Assembly: GCF_002811925.1 (NCBI RefSeq)
Contig: NZ_NPDS01000002.1
Coordinates: forward strand, 372,001-436,000
DNA length: 64,000 bases
Reading direction: 5' to 3'
Source of the DNA: Leptospira barantonii
Lineage (GTDB): Bacteria > Spirochaetota > Leptospiria > Leptospirales > Leptospiraceae
In this document: positions 12,295-25,438 of the stretch, piece after piece
How positions within the stretch are numbered: the first letter of the stretch is position 1
Layout of the letters: each line of letters starts with the position of its first letter
Position numbers and translations under genes: made by a program
The notes under the pieces: model-generated
Database searches by the model: none
The model's input: the letters and a program-made list of their open reading frames with translations, nothing else
Told to the model about the DNA's origin: nothing

Positions 12295-12855
12295 TTGGGA
12301 CTACGAGAAATAAAAAAGAAACAAACCCGTAAGGCGATCTCGGATATGGCGACTCGACTTTTTATCGAAAAGGGATATCACGAGGTCACGACGTCGGAAA
12401 TCGCCAAACTCGCGAATGTATCCGTGCCGACTTTGTTCAATTATTTTGAAAACAAGGAATCTCTCGTTTTTGACGAGGACGTAGAAAGGGAAGAACGGCT
12501 CGTAGAAGCGGTCGTATCGAGAAAAAAAGGAACTTCCATACTCGACTCGCTTCGCGATTTCGGGATGGACAATCCTGCGTTTAACCCAGCAAACCGAAAA
12601 CTCGTTCGGGATTTTAGAAATCTGATCCGATCCACGCCGGAACTTTCCATCTATGAAAGACAAATTTCAATGAGATACGAAAACTCATTGGCTAAAGTTC
12701 TTCAGAAAGAGGCTAAGAAAGAATTAGGAAAGGTAGAAGCTCATGCGATTGCACATTTTATCTTGGATGCTTTTTACAGATCGAGCGATTCTCCCCATCC
12801 AAAAGAAACCTTGGATGCACTTTTTAAAATTCTAAAAAGCGGATGGAGCGAATGA
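12295..12855 (+). CDS. TetR family transcriptional regulator
   Basis: A 186-residue regulator. The N-terminal helix-turn-helix reads ATRLFIEKGYHEVTTSEIA followed by the recognition helix region VSVPTLFNYFENKESLV, a TetR signature. The C-terminal ligand domain is not assignable. The start is TTG: it is the first start codon after an in-frame stop at 12286, and GGAAG lies nine bases upstream. It is divergent from two flavin monooxygenases and is likely to repress them and itself through the palindromes at 12221-12253. The ligand is probably an aromatic substrate of those enzymes (inference). Confidence 0.88.
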   Translation: MGLREIKKKQTRKAISDMATRLFIEKGYHEVTTSEIAKLANVSVPTLFNYFENKESLVFDEDVEREERLVEAVVSRKKGTSILDSLRDFGMDNPAFNPANRKLVRDFRNLIRSTPELSIYERQISMRYENSLAKVLQKEAKKELGKVEAHAIAHFILDAFYRSSDSPHPKETLDALFKILKSGWSE

Positions 12856-12861
12856 TTTTAG

Positions 12862-12891
12862 CGTTCCGCAAATCGTAGATTTCGCGGAACG
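12862..12891. terminator. bidirectional hairpin between tetR and htrA-like genes
   Basis: CGTTCCGC (12862-12869) pairs perfectly with GCGGAACG (12884-12891). After a one-base bulge the stem continues with four A-T pairs around the loop CGTAG. It lies between two convergent genes, with T-rich sequence on one side and A-rich on the other, as expected for a shared terminator. Confidence 0.65.
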
Positions 12892-12905
12892 ATTCTTCCT
12901 TAAAC

Positions 12906-13895
12906 TCAGATCTCGCCGCTTCGAATCCGAAACGTTCTCAAAGAACCTTCTCTCAAAACACGAATCGGAAGTTCTTTTCGAATCGTGGATTCGTCCAACG
13001 CCCTGTGCATATCGTCGATCGAACGGATGACCTGATCGTTCAAAGAAAGAATCATATCACCTTTTCTTAATAGACTTTCCGCCGCCGGAGAGGATTGTTC
13101 GATCTCGACCACAAGAACGCCCGAATTCTGATCGAGTTTGTTGAAAATTTTCAGACGATTGGGAACGGTTTGATTCTGACCGGCGATGCCTAGATAACCT
13201 CGTTTTACAAAACCGTTCTTCATCAAACGAGTAATCACATACTCCGCGGTTCCCGAACCGACCGCAAAACAAATTCCTTGCGCGGAAGGAATGATCGCGG
13301 TGTTGATTCCGATCAATTGACCTCTTGAGTTCACCAAGGGTCCGCCCGAGTTACCGGGGTTCAACGCCGCATCGGTTTGAATCACGTCTTCGATCAATCG
13401 TCCCGAACGGGAACGTAAACTTCTTCCCAAGGCGCTCACCACACCCGCGGTCACGGTGGATTCATAACCCAAAGGATTTCCGATCGCGATCGCAAGCTGA
13501 CCGACCTTAACGGAAGAAGGATTCGAAAAATTCAAATAAGGAAATTGATCGCTCGTTACTTTCAAAACCGCGATGTCCGTCATCGGATCTTCTCCGATTT
13601 TCATCGCCTTTAGATTTCTTCCGTCTTGAAACTCTGCGTTGATCTCGGTTGCATTCTCCACAACGTGTTGATTGGTTACGATAAAACCGTCCGGCGAAAT
13701 TAAAAAACCGGAACCCGCGCCGCCCATACGATTGCCGCCGACTTTCAGATGAACCACGGCCGGACTCACGGTTTCGACTACGTTCGTTACCGCCTTCGAA
13801 TACGCATCCATCAAATGATCTTCGTTTTCCGAAGAGGGTCTTCCTTGTTTTTGTGTGTTGGATTCCATAGAATCCGACTGAACCCATTGAATCAT
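12906..13895 (-). CDS. HtrA/DegP-like serine protease with one PDZ domain
   Basis: A 329-residue trypsin-like protease. The catalytic triad is readable: His77 in VTNQHVVE, Asp107 in MTDIAVLKV, Ser183 in NPGNSGGPL. A single C-terminal PDZ domain follows (about 235-325, with GYLGIAG and GDMILSLNDQVI). No signal peptide or membrane anchor is visible at the N terminus (MIQWVQSDSMESNTQ), so either the protein is cytoplasmic or the start differs. GGAGG lies four bases before the chosen ATG, which supports it. HtrA proteins degrade or refold damaged proteins; a leaderless form is unusual and its location is uncertain. An Rrf2 regulator lies upstream on the same strand. Confidence 0.9.
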   Translation of the reverse strand: MIQWVQSDSMESNTQKQGRPSSENEDHLMDAYSKAVTNVVETVSPAVVHLKVGGNRMGGAGSGFLISPDGFIVTNQHVVENATEINAEFQDGRNLKAMKIGEDPMTDIAVLKVTSDQFPYLNFSNPSSVKVGQLAIAIGNPLGYESTVTAGVVSALGRSLRSRSGRLIEDVIQTDAALNPGNSGGPLVNSRGQLIGINTAIIPSAQGICFAVGSGTAEYVITRLMKNGFVKRGYLGIAGQNQTVPNRLKIFNKLDQNSGVLVVEIEQSSPAAESLLRKGDMILSLNDQVIRSIDDMHRALDESTIRKELPIRVLREGSLRTFRIRSGEI

Positions 13896-14013
13896 AAAAC
13901 CTCCGGTAGCAATTAGACCGAGCGAATTTTATTTGTATCCAACAAAGTTACAAAATAAAAAGAATTTGGAAAGAATTTTCGAAGTGAAAAAGAAACGCGT
14001 CGGTTTAAACAGA

Positions 14014-14433
14014 TTATCGTTTTGAGAAGGTAAGAATTTCGCGAGTGATCGAATCCAGATTAGTGGAACCGAGTTCGTCTTCCAAAACTCTCTGCGCCTT
14101 TTCATAAACCTTAGAAAGAATCGGTTGGATCGAATGACCGCAGATACATTTCTTATTCGGGGTTTTGGAATGCATCTGAAAGATCTTTTCGTCGATCGCT
14201 TCGTAGATTTCTTTGAGATTGATTTCGGAAGGATCCTTTGCGAGCACGTAACCGCCGTTCGGTCCCATCTGATTGCGGACGATTCCCTGGCTTTTCAAAA
14301 GCGAAAGAATTTTACGAATCACAACTGGATTCGTGTTCACACTTTCCGCGAGTTCTTCGGAAGTTCTGGTTTTGCCTTCACCCAAAGAAAGTAAGGAAAG
14401 AATGTGAATCGCAACGGTAAATCGACTCGTCAT
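14014..14433 (-). CDS. Rrf2 family transcriptional regulator
   Basis: A 139-residue winged-helix protein: [16 protein letters not shown] start, HTH around [20 protein letters not shown], then the wing [14 protein letters not shown]. The C-terminal half has only the pair KKCICGHS (about residues 98-104), so two or three cysteines could hold an iron-sulfur cluster, but the spacing is not that of classical IscR. Sensing of redox state, nitric oxide or cysteine is possible. Directly before its start codon lies a perfect inverted repeat, suggesting autoregulation. The gene is divergent from the adenylate cyclase gene and lies upstream of the HtrA-like gene. Confidence 0.88.
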   Translation of the reverse strand: MTSRFTVAIHILSLLSLGEGKTRTSEELAESVNTNPVVIRKILSLLKSQGIVRNQMGPNGGYVLAKDPSEINLKEIYEAIDEKIFQMHSKTPNKKCICGHSIQPILSKVYEKAQRVLEDELGSTNLDSITREILTFSKR

Positions 14434-14434
14434 A

Positions 14435-14457
14435 TCTGTAAAGCGTCCGGTTACAGA
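14435..14457. promoter_or_regulatory. probable Rrf2 operator
   Basis: TCTGTAA (14435-14441) and TTACAGA (14451-14457) form a perfect 7-base inverted repeat with a 9-base spacer, total 23 bases, the size of many Rrf2-type sites. One base separates it from the ATG of the Rrf2 gene, and it lies in the divergent region shared with the cyclase gene. No Shine-Dalgarno sequence is seen for the Rrf2 gene, so the repeat may overlap its transcript start. Confidence 0.45.
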
Positions 14458-14543
14458 ATACCGAAGATGAGAATCCGTGTCAAGTCAAAGCTTGTTCCCA
14501 AAAGATACTTGCCTTCGATTCTTTAAAAAGGAAGAATACCCCG

Positions 14544-15791
14544 ATGTTTCAGAGTTTTATCCTTCGTTTTTTGGACCCGACCTTGGAAAAAGAATTCAGG
14601 TCCTTTCTTCGGGATCATATCGCCGGCTTCGTAAGAATCGGAGCGGTGTCCGCGGTCTTCGGTTATATCGCGGTCTTTGTTCTTTTTTACGATATTCTTC
14701 TGATTCGGGATCGTAGGGTTCTTTGGATTTTGGAAGGAAGTGCGGTCTTCGGTTTCGGTTTATTTTTTTCCACGTTAAAACGATTTCGATCCGCGATGGT
14801 TCCGGTTTCGATTTTCAGCAATACGATGGCTGGCCTGGTTGCGGTTTACGTAGGGTTCGTATTCATTCGAGAACAACACGCGATTCTTCTTACCATTCTG
14901 ATCATCATCGCATATTACGCTTTTCTGGTGTTGAGAATCCGAACTCTTCCGGCGTTTCTCGCGACCTGTTCGTATCTGGCCGCGTATCAATACATGCTTT
15001 TATCGGACGAATCGCTCGATTCCCAGAACAAAATGATTTACAGTTTCTTAATATGGTTTTCCGAGTTTTTCGCCGTGATCGCGGGTTATACTCTGGAACT
15101 CACGACTCGAAAGTTATTTCTTCAGGCAAAGACGATCGATACGCAGACCAAAGACTTGGAAAAGGAGAAGGAAAAATCGGATCATCTCTTGAGGAACATT
15201 CTTCCCGACGAAATCGCAAATCGTCTGAAGAACGAAAATTCTCAGATATCCGAATATTTTTCGGAATGTTCGATTCTGTTCGCGGACATCGTAGGTTTTA
15301 CCCTTCTTGCCGCGCGAAAAAGTCCGGACGAACTCGCGGGTCTTTTGGATCGATTCTTTTCCAGATTGGACGAACTCGCCGAACACAGGGGAGTGGAAAA
15401 GATCAAAACCATCGGAGACGCTTATATGGCCGCCGCGGGAATCCCGGTTCCCTGCGAGGATCATATCCAAAGAATCGGAAATCTCGCTCTGGATATATTA
15501 AAAGAAGTGAATACGAACGAGGAACTCATTCGCGAAAATTTGAATATTCGAATCGGAATTCATTCGGGTCCGGTGGTCGCCGGAGTGATCGGAAGAAAAA
15601 AATTCATCTACGATCTTTGGGGCGATTCGGTGAATCTCGCGTCTCGTATGGAATCGCACGGAATTCCGGGCAAGATACACGTAACGGAAGAATTCTTTCT
15701 TGCGGCTTCTCCACTCTTTCAATTGGAAAAAAGAGGGGAGGTCGATATCAAAGGAAAGGGAATCGTATCTACTTATTTCTTAGCGGGTTGA
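14544..15791 (+). CDS. membrane class III adenylate cyclase
   Basis: A 415-residue protein with about six N-terminal membrane helices (residues 20-200), a short coiled linker ([19 protein letters not shown]) and a class III cyclase domain (about 238-410). Metal-binding Asp248 (LFADIVGFT) and Asp292 (TIGDAYM) are present. The two purine-selecting positions are Lys288 (KIKTIGD) and Asp357 (YDLWGD), the pair expected for ATP rather than GTP. It therefore probably makes cyclic AMP in response to a membrane or redox signal. The N terminus matches no sensor I can name. Start supported by GGAAG upstream. Confidence 0.9.
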   Translation: MFQSFILRFLDPTLEKEFRSFLRDHIAGFVRIGAVSAVFGYIAVFVLFYDILLIRDRRVLWILEGSAVFGFGLFFSTLKRFRSAMVPVSIFSNTMAGLVAVYVGFVFIREQHAILLTILIIIAYYAFLVLRIRTLPAFLATCSYLAAYQYMLLSDESLDSQNKMIYSFLIWFSEFFAVIAGYTLELTTRKLFLQAKTIDTQTKDLEKEKEKSDHLLRNILPDEIANRLKNENSQISEYFSECSILFADIVGFTLLAARKSPDELAGLLDRFFSRLDELAEHRGVEKIKTIGDAYMAAAGIPVPCEDHIQRIGNLALDILKEVNTNEELIRENLNIRIGIHSGPVVAGVIGRKKFIYDLWGDSVNLASRMESHGIPGKIHVTEEFFLAASPLFQLEKRGEVDIKGKGIVSTYFLAG

Positions 15792-15811
15792 TCCGATTTC
15801 TAAGAGGTCGA

Positions 15812-16117
15812 TCAACCGAGAAGATCGATGTGAACCGGAAGATATTGAATCGATGTGCTTCCTTGACTGAACCATTCGGGAACCGCTCTTCTCCAGGAAA
15901 TAAATTGTGGAGTCTCGAGATGTTTTTTTCTCGCGGCTTCGCTTTTATACACTTCCATAAATACGAATCTTCCCGGATCTCCGTCGCCTTGAAGAACGTC
16001 GAGTCTTAGAACGCCGTCTTCGGTATCGAGAGATTCTTTCGCCATTTCGTGGCTGATCTTTTTGAAATCTTCGATTCTTTCTTCCAGAACTTTATAAGAG
16101 GACATGATCACGATCAT
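15812..16117 (-). CDS. antibiotic-biosynthesis-monooxygenase (ABM/LsrG-like) domain protein
   Basis: A 101-residue single ABM domain: an IVIMSSYKVLEERIEDF strand-helix start, DVLQGDGDPGRFVFMEVYKS in the middle, and the conserved helix KKHLETPQF. These dimeric ferredoxin-like proteins include quinone-type monooxygenases and LsrG, which acts on phospho-AI-2; many are of unknown role. The start may instead be the internal ATG five codons later. It converges with the cyclase gene (20 bases apart) and is divergent from the nitronate monooxygenase gene. Confidence 0.8.
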   Translation of the reverse strand: MIVIMSSYKVLEERIEDFKKISHEMAKESLDTEDGVLRLDVLQGDGDPGRFVFMEVYKSEAARKKHLETPQFISWRRAVPEWFSQGSTSIQYLPVHIDLLG

Positions 16118-16199
16118 AAGTTCAGAATTTCCGAACGGTTTCGTTTTGGGAAGAAAAATCCTCCTTGCTTAAAACGTCGATATTTAAAGAATTCCCAGA

Positions 16200-17111
<912 letters not shown>

Positions 17112-17174
17112 TTGAAGGCCCGTTCCGAGTTTGAAAGAATATTATAAAGTTTTAATTTTTGGGACGGGTTGCCG

Positions 17175-19037
17175 ATGGTTTTGAAAGATAAAATTTCCGG
17201 GATTCTCGATCGAAATAAGATCGCGCCCGGCGTTATAGCCGGGTTGATTACCGTTTTGGTTTTTAAAATCGTCCTCGGTTTTTTTCCCGAGAATTTTTAT
17301 CTGGATCGTGACGACGGAATCATCACTCTAAGTCACGCAAAGAATTTAACGGACTTCGGTTTTATCGGAGTCAATCCGAGCGGTGAACGAGTGGAGGGTT
17401 TTTCTTCCCCGCTTCAGTTTTTGATCTTTTCGGTTCTTTCTTCGGTTTATCCGTTTCATTATTCCGTATTCTTTGCGATTCAATGGTGGATCACTACATT
17501 CTTATTCGGCTTCGTGATCTTTTCTATTTTCGAAGAGTTTTACGAAAAGGACAAAATCCGCAGTCTCGGTTTGGTTCTTTGCGCTTCCGCATTACTTTCC
17601 GTTTCGTTTACCTTTCTCGCATGGCACGCTTCCGGAATGGAGAATTCCTGGGTTCACCTTTTGTATTTAAGTTATGCGCTCATTCTGTTTAAGATATTAA
17701 ACGGAAATTCGATTGCGATGGTGCCCGCGGCCCTGATTCTTTTTGCGGCGATGATCGTGAGAATCGAAAGCGTATATCATCTTTTTCTAATCAGTTTTGT
17801 TTTTCTTTTTCTCGCGTATAAAAAGGGGATTCATTGGAAAGAAACTCTTCCGCTTTGGATCGCCGGTGTCCTTTGGGCCTTATTTTTTATCGGAAGAATT
17901 TTATACTTCGGGAATTTATTCCCGAATACTTCCACCGCTCAGGAAGTTTCACTTTCCGAAAATCTAAACAATCTGATCCGTTTGAACCCGGCGCTTTTGA
18001 AAAACTGGGAGATCTTTCGGTTCGGTTTTAAACAGAACCTGGTTTTACTTTTGCCCGTATCTTTGGCGCTTCTGTTCTTAAAAAGAATTTCTTCCAAGGA
18101 AGTTTTGTTAACCATCCTGGCGAGTGCGTTAGCGCTTCCCGGACTTTTGCACGCGTTCGTTTTGGGAAATTATCGATTGGATCCCGCAAGACCGATGACC
18201 TGGCTTGCCTGTGTGGGAACGGTTTTGTTTTTGATTCGGGTCTCCGCGTTGACCGAAAAAAGAAAAATTTGGATTCTTCCGATCGTGCTTTTGGCGGGTT
18301 TTGTATCGTATAAGAATTATAAATTCAAGTCGTATGATCTTTGTTGTAGTTCCGGGATTTTCGAACAAAGAAGATTAGAAATCCTGAATATTTCCCAAAA
18401 GGAAGAAATTATTCGCCCGCTCGTGGCCATTGCGGACTTGGGCGCAGTCAGCTTTTATAAGGAATTTAACATTCTCGATTTGGGTTATCTCGGAAACCGT
18501 TTTCTTGCGAAGAACAAAAAGAATTCTTCAGCGGTTCAATCGTATTTGGAACTGAATCGACCGGACGTTCTGGAGGTCCATTTTCCTTGGAGTTGCGAAT
18601 ATTCTAAAGTTTTAAATCATATCGATTTTGAGAGGAATTATCGTCTCGTTTTGGATTCCTCGGAAAAACCTCCGATTGAGATTTGTCCGGAAGGCGGGAA
18701 GGTGGTCACCGGAACCTTTCTTTATCGGGGAATGGATCGGGAAACTAAGTCCGAGGACCGAGAAGTATATTCTAGTTTCTTAAAGGATCCTTCTTTGAAA
18801 GTCCTAAAGAGCGAGTTGAAGGTATGTGATCTTTCTCCGTTTCGATGTCGTTCTCGGTTTCGAAACATATATCGTTTTTTACCCGAGTTGAAAAAGAATA
18901 TTCAAAATTCGGAATGGAACGAGGCGGCTCAAATTCTTTCCAATCCGCACTTGAGGGATTATCTGGAAGTTCTTTGGAGATACGGTTCTCCGAGCGAAAC
19001 ACTTGTGGAAGAAGTTTTGAAGGTTACGTTACCGTAA
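17175..19037 (+). CDS. GT-C type membrane glycosyltransferase-like protein
   Basis: About 620 residues with about ten membrane helices. The first extracytoplasmic loop carries YLDRDDGIITLSHAKNL followed by NPSGERVEGFSSPLQF, a pattern well known in GT-C enzymes such as the AftB-like arabinosyl/mannosyl transferases, with the DD pair as likely catalytic acid. The C-terminal part (from about 400) is soluble. It probably moves a sugar from a polyprenyl-phosphate donor onto a glycan or protein outside the membrane. ATG at 17175 is chosen because GGGACGGG lies upstream at better spacing than for the TTG at 17169. Confidence 0.75.
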   Translation: MVLKDKISGILDRNKIAPGVIAGLITVLVFKIVLGFFPENFYLDRDDGIITLSHAKNLTDFGFIGVNPSGERVEGFSSPLQFLIFSVLSSVYPFHYSVFFAIQWWITTFLFGFVIFSIFEEFYEKDKIRSLGLVLCASALLSVSFTFLAWHASGMENSWVHLLYLSYALILFKILNGNSIAMVPAALILFAAMIVRIESVYHLFLISFVFLFLAYKKGIHWKETLPLWIAGVLWALFFIGRILYFGNLFPNTSTAQEVSLSENLNNLIRLNPALLKNWEIFRFGFKQNLVLLLPVSLALLFLKRISSKEVLLTILASALALPGLLHAFVLGNYRLDPARPMTWLACVGTVLFLIRVSALTEKRKIWILPIVLLAGFVSYKNYKFKSYDLCCSSGIFEQRRLEILNISQKEEIIRPLVAIADLGAVSFYKEFNILDLGYLGNRFLAKNKKNSSAVQSYLELNRPDVLEVHFPWSCEYSKVLNHIDFERNYRLVLDSSEKPPIEICPEGGKVVTGTFLYRGMDRETKSEDREVYSSFLKDPSLKVLKSELKVCDLSPFRCRSRFRNIYRFLPELKKNIQNSEWNEAAQILSNPHLRDYLEVLWRYGSPSETLVEEVLKVTLP

Positions 19038-19132
19038 AGAATGGAAGAGTTGTGATCCACAATCGGTGATTTCTGATCCGTTTCGTTTTGTTAAGCGAAG
19101 TCCCGATTTACGAGATTCTTTCCGATTCTCCC

Positions 19133-19155
19133 CGGTCTCCGAAAATCGGAAACCG
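19133..19155. terminator. hairpin between convergent genes
   Basis: CGGTCTCCG (19133-19141) pairs with CGGAAACCG (19147-19155) with one mismatch and loop AAAAT. It lies between the convergent GT-C gene and the small DUF1145-like gene. There is no long T run, so it is only a probable terminator. Confidence 0.45.
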
Positions 19156-19182
19156 AGGAATCCATCGAAACGTTAAGCGTCG

Positions 19183-19452
19183 TTATGCCTGTTTATTTCT
19201 GAGCGGAATCATGTGAAAGACTCCGAAGACGAGAATCTGAAGGGAATCCAAAACCGGATTGTTCGACTTGTGTTTGAAGGTTAACCAGAAGTAGGCGATC
19301 TCGACGAGATGTACTACGAAGGTCCCGAATCCTACGGTTTTGATTAAGAAGTCGAGCGGTTCCCCCATTTGGATAAAACCGAAAACGTCGGCCCCGACTA
19401 CGATCCAAAAGAATACGGTTCCGATTTTGACGGCTTGCAGAAGTGGATTCAT
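19183..19452 (-). CDS. small membrane protein, DUF1145-like
   Basis: An 89-residue protein with two or three hydrophobic segments. The order PLDFLIKTVGFGTFVVHLVEIAYF-like core, then LQILVFGVFHMIPLR at the end, resembles the YhhL/DUF1145 family, which has no known role. ATG start. Divergent from the amidohydrolase gene (111 bases apart). Confidence 0.65.
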   Translation of the reverse strand: MNPLLQAVKIGTVFFWIVVGADVFGFIQMGEPLDFLIKTVGFGTFVVHLVEIAYFWLTFKHKSNNPVLDSLQILVFGVFHMIPLRNKQA

Positions 19453-19563
19453 TAGCTGATTGTTCCTAAAAAAATTTCCGTTATTGAAACTCCTTTATCC
19501 GATCAGTCAAGGAAAAAAGAGACAATGGATTGACTCCGTTCGTGAAAGGGCGAATCTGAATGA

Positions 19564-20520
19564 ATGTTGCCTTGTTGTCATCATATTCTTTCCTCGAATC
19601 GAAACGCCGGGCCTTCTCCATTTCCATGGAAGAATCCCGAGAATCTTCCGCCGTTACGCGACGACGAATCTCCAGCGCATCTTCCTCTTTTGGAAAAATA
19701 CGGACTTCCGTTTATCATAGACATCCACACCCATTTTTTTCCCGAGTATGTGATGAAACGAATTTGGAAATGGTTCGACGGCGTCAATTGGGAGATCGCG
19801 TATCGTGAAACCGAAGCGCAGAGATTGGAAACGTTAAAGAAGAATCGGATCTTTCACTTCACCACTTTGAATTACGCGCATAAGGAGAACATGGCCGAAG
19901 GTCTGAATCGTTGGGTTTTCGAAAATCACTCAAGCACAAACGGGGTCGTTCTTTTCGGTACATTCTTCCCTGAAAAAGGTTGTTACGAATACACGAAACG
20001 AGCCGTGGAAGAATACGGATTTCGGGGTTTTAAACTTCATTGCGAAGTGGGGCGTTTGGATCTGACTCGATCCGAACTTTCGGAAACATTTTCGTATCTT
20101 GAAAAAAAGGAAATCCCTCTCGTGATCCATTCCGGCGACGCGCCGCTTCCAGGACCGTATACGAATATTAGATATTTCAAATCCTTTATTGAACGTTATC
20201 CGAAACTGAAGGTAGTAGTCGCGCACATGGGCGCGTCCGAGGTCTGGGAATACGTCGAACTTCTGAAAATTTATCCCGAACTGCGTCTGGATACGACTAT
20301 GGTCTTCGTTGATTTTTTGGCGACCGGGGAACATACGGATCCGTATCTCGAAATTTTGGAAACTTTTCCGGATCGGGTTCATTTCGGTTCCGATTTTCCC
20401 AACATTCCCTATGCGCTGAGTCATCCGATATGCAATTTGTTGAATTCTTCCCTAAGCAAAGAAATCAAACGAAAGGTCTTTCTGGAAAACAGCGCGAAAC
20501 TTTTGGGGATCTCGATTTAA
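19564..20520 (+). CDS. amidohydrolase family 2 (ACMSD-like) metal-dependent hydrolase
   Basis: A 318-residue TIM-barrel hydrolase. Metal ligands typical of amidohydrolase-2 enzymes are visible: the HxH motif DIHTHFFPEY, VIHSGDAPLPG, VVAHMGASEVWEY and the terminal Asp in HFGSDFPNIPY. Relatives include aminocarboxymuconate semialdehyde decarboxylase and other C-C or C-N lyases; the substrate is not predictable. The first 45 residues are Pro-rich and look unlike the family, so a later start is possible. A hairpin terminator overlaps its stop codon. Confidence 0.85.
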   Translation: MLPCCHHILSSNRNAGPSPFPWKNPENLPPLRDDESPAHLPLLEKYGLPFIIDIHTHFFPEYVMKRIWKWFDGVNWEIAYRETEAQRLETLKKNRIFHFTTLNYAHKENMAEGLNRWVFENHSSTNGVVLFGTFFPEKGCYEYTKRAVEEYGFRGFKLHCEVGRLDLTRSELSETFSYLEKKEIPLVIHSGDAPLPGPYTNIRYFKSFIERYPKLKVVVAHMGASEVWEYVELLKIYPELRLDTTMVFVDFLATGEHTDPYLEILETFPDRVHFGSDFPNIPYALSHPICNLLNSSLSKEIKRKVFLENSAKLLGISI

Positions 20521-20541
20521 AACGAACTGGAGTTTCGTTTT
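20519..20541 (+). terminator. hairpin terminator of amidohydrolase gene
   Basis: The last bases of the stop codon begin a stem AAAACGAACT that pairs with AGTTTCGTTTT (one bulged base, loop GG). The right arm ends in TTTT, giving the form of a short intrinsic terminator. Confidence 0.5.
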
Positions 20542-20627
20542 AATGCGGGGGAGAATTCGGACGTTCGATCCCTCGAATGCGTTCGGAAAAAACTTGCCAA
20601 TGAGAGTTCGGTCTTTATCCTTTCTAT

Positions 20628-21059
20628 ATGCGCGGCATTTTTACGGTAAGTTTCGGACTGATTTTCGCAGGGCTCTTTGCGGCCGATTGCGGAAAGAAGA
20701 ATCCCGTGTCGCAATCCGCCTCCGCAGAGGTCTATAAAAAGGTCGCCGAAACGTATTGTTCGCAGATGAGTCGTTGTAAGGAACCTTATATCGCTTCTCT
20801 CGAAGGCAAACTCAGAAAGGAAGCCGCGCTGACTTATCCGGACAACGCTCAGTGTTACAGCGACTTCAATTACGATTACGATAAGTCCGAGCCGATCGTA
20901 TTGAAAAAACTGAGCAACAATCTGAAACTGGACGCCGAGCTCTGTATCAAAAGTGTGGAGCGGGCCGATTGCGGTTCCATCGTTACGTATCAGATTCCGG
21001 AATGTGTGGAATACAATACGTTCCTCGAAACCTTATCCTCTCCTTCTTCCTCTAAGTAA
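20628..21059 (+). CDS. cysteine-rich exported lipoprotein
   Basis: A 143-residue protein with a hydrophobic N terminus and a spirochaete-type lipobox FAADC (Cys about residue 21). The mature part has six further cysteines (ETYC, SRC, AQC, ELC, ADC, PEC), which could form three disulfides in the periplasm or at the surface. It is mostly helical and charged. A Ser-rich C terminus (SSPSSSK) ends it. No family recognised. It converges with the lipoprotein gene of the RND operon. Confidence 0.75.
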   Translation: MRGIFTVSFGLIFAGLFAADCGKKNPVSQSASAEVYKKVAETYCSQMSRCKEPYIASLEGKLRKEAALTYPDNAQCYSDFNYDYDKSEPIVLKKLSNNLKLDAELCIKSVERADCGSIVTYQIPECVEYNTFLETLSSPSSSK

Positions 21060-21124
21060 GAATTTTATCGATTCGGCTTCGTTCGGGCGCGCCGCGTTAG
21101 ACGCGCTTGGTCGTTTGTCCTGGG

Positions 21125-21703
21125 TTATCTCGCTTCTACTTCGATCTTTTCGTCTTTTTCCTCTTCGGTTAAGACCGGGCTGTCCAGTTTATCCAAAAGG
21201 GATTGTAGCAAAAAGAAATACGCGTTCACCTTTCCGGAGATTTCCTTTCCGTAGAGTTGCGTATACGTATTGATAAGAGATTGGTTTTCTTCGGTGTTTT
21301 TGGAATAGGAATTTTCGGCCAATCCTTCCCAGAGTGTTTCCCCTTTGCCGCAATGGATCACCTTCGCAAGCGCGCTCAAAGAAACCTTATCGGCTGTTTC
21401 CTTTTCTCGAATCTTGAGTTGAAAGATTCCTTGAACCTTTTTATCCGATCCGCCGCAGGTCCCGTTTCCGGAGCGATACGGGTATATGATGAATTCCTTA
21501 TGATGGGAAAGATAGTTTTCAGCGATCTTTGCGGCCAACTTCTTTTCGGCGACGCCCGCTTCACTTTCTGTAGGAACGGAAACCGCGAGTCTTTTGAAGG
21601 AACTCAATTCCTTTTCCCAGACCGGTCCCGCTTTTACGTATTTTACCGTGCAGTTCGTCACCGCAAAAATCAGAGAGATGAGTATAAAAGAATATCGTAA
21701 CAT
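21125..21703 (-). CDS. lipoprotein, last gene of RND operon
   Basis: A 192-residue protein with a lipoprotein signal (MLRYSFILISLIFAVTNC, acylated Cys 18). The mature part begins with a basic/aromatic stretch, then RLAVSVPTESEAGVAEKKLAAK, and contains a Cys-Gly-Gly and a Cys-Gly-Lys-Gly segment. It resembles the MXAN_6521/LA_1396-type lipoprotein family as I recall it, but this is uncertain. It starts six bases after the RND permease stop, so it is co-transcribed and may be an accessory subunit of that transporter. Confidence 0.7.
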   Translation of the reverse strand: MLRYSFILISLIFAVTNCTVKYVKAGPVWEKELSSFKRLAVSVPTESEAGVAEKKLAAKIAENYLSHHKEFIIYPYRSGNGTCGGSDKKVQGIFQLKIREKETADKVSLSALAKVIHCGKGETLWEGLAENSYSKNTEENQSLINTYTQLYGKEISGKVNAYFFLLQSLLDKLDSPVLTEEEKDEKIEVEAR

Positions 21704-21709
21704 TCTAAA

Positions 21710-24649
<2,940 letters not shown>

Positions 24650-24655
24650 TCTGGT

Positions 24656-25267
<612 letters not shown>

Positions 25268-25438
25268 AACATGGTACCTGTTGTTTTGTAGTTTGTGTAG
25301 ATCCGAAAACCGAATCATAAGAGATTCGGTCGGAACTCCATACAGCTTTCTTAATCTGTAGGGGGAAGTCAACGGAATAAAATCCCGACTTGTCCGTGCT
25401 TTTGGATCTTTCTATAAAAGGGTATGCGAAATAAAATT

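Noticed and set aside
9404..12855. Tetracycline resistance cassette
   Set aside because: A TetX-like fold and a TetR regulator are not proof of tetracycline inactivation; most relatives act on other aromatics.
14723..16009. 428-codon open frame overlapping the adenylate cyclase in another frame
   Set aside because: It is a shadow of the cyclase gene: the composition is Arg/Ser-rich and domain-free, while the cyclase frame has full catalytic motifs.
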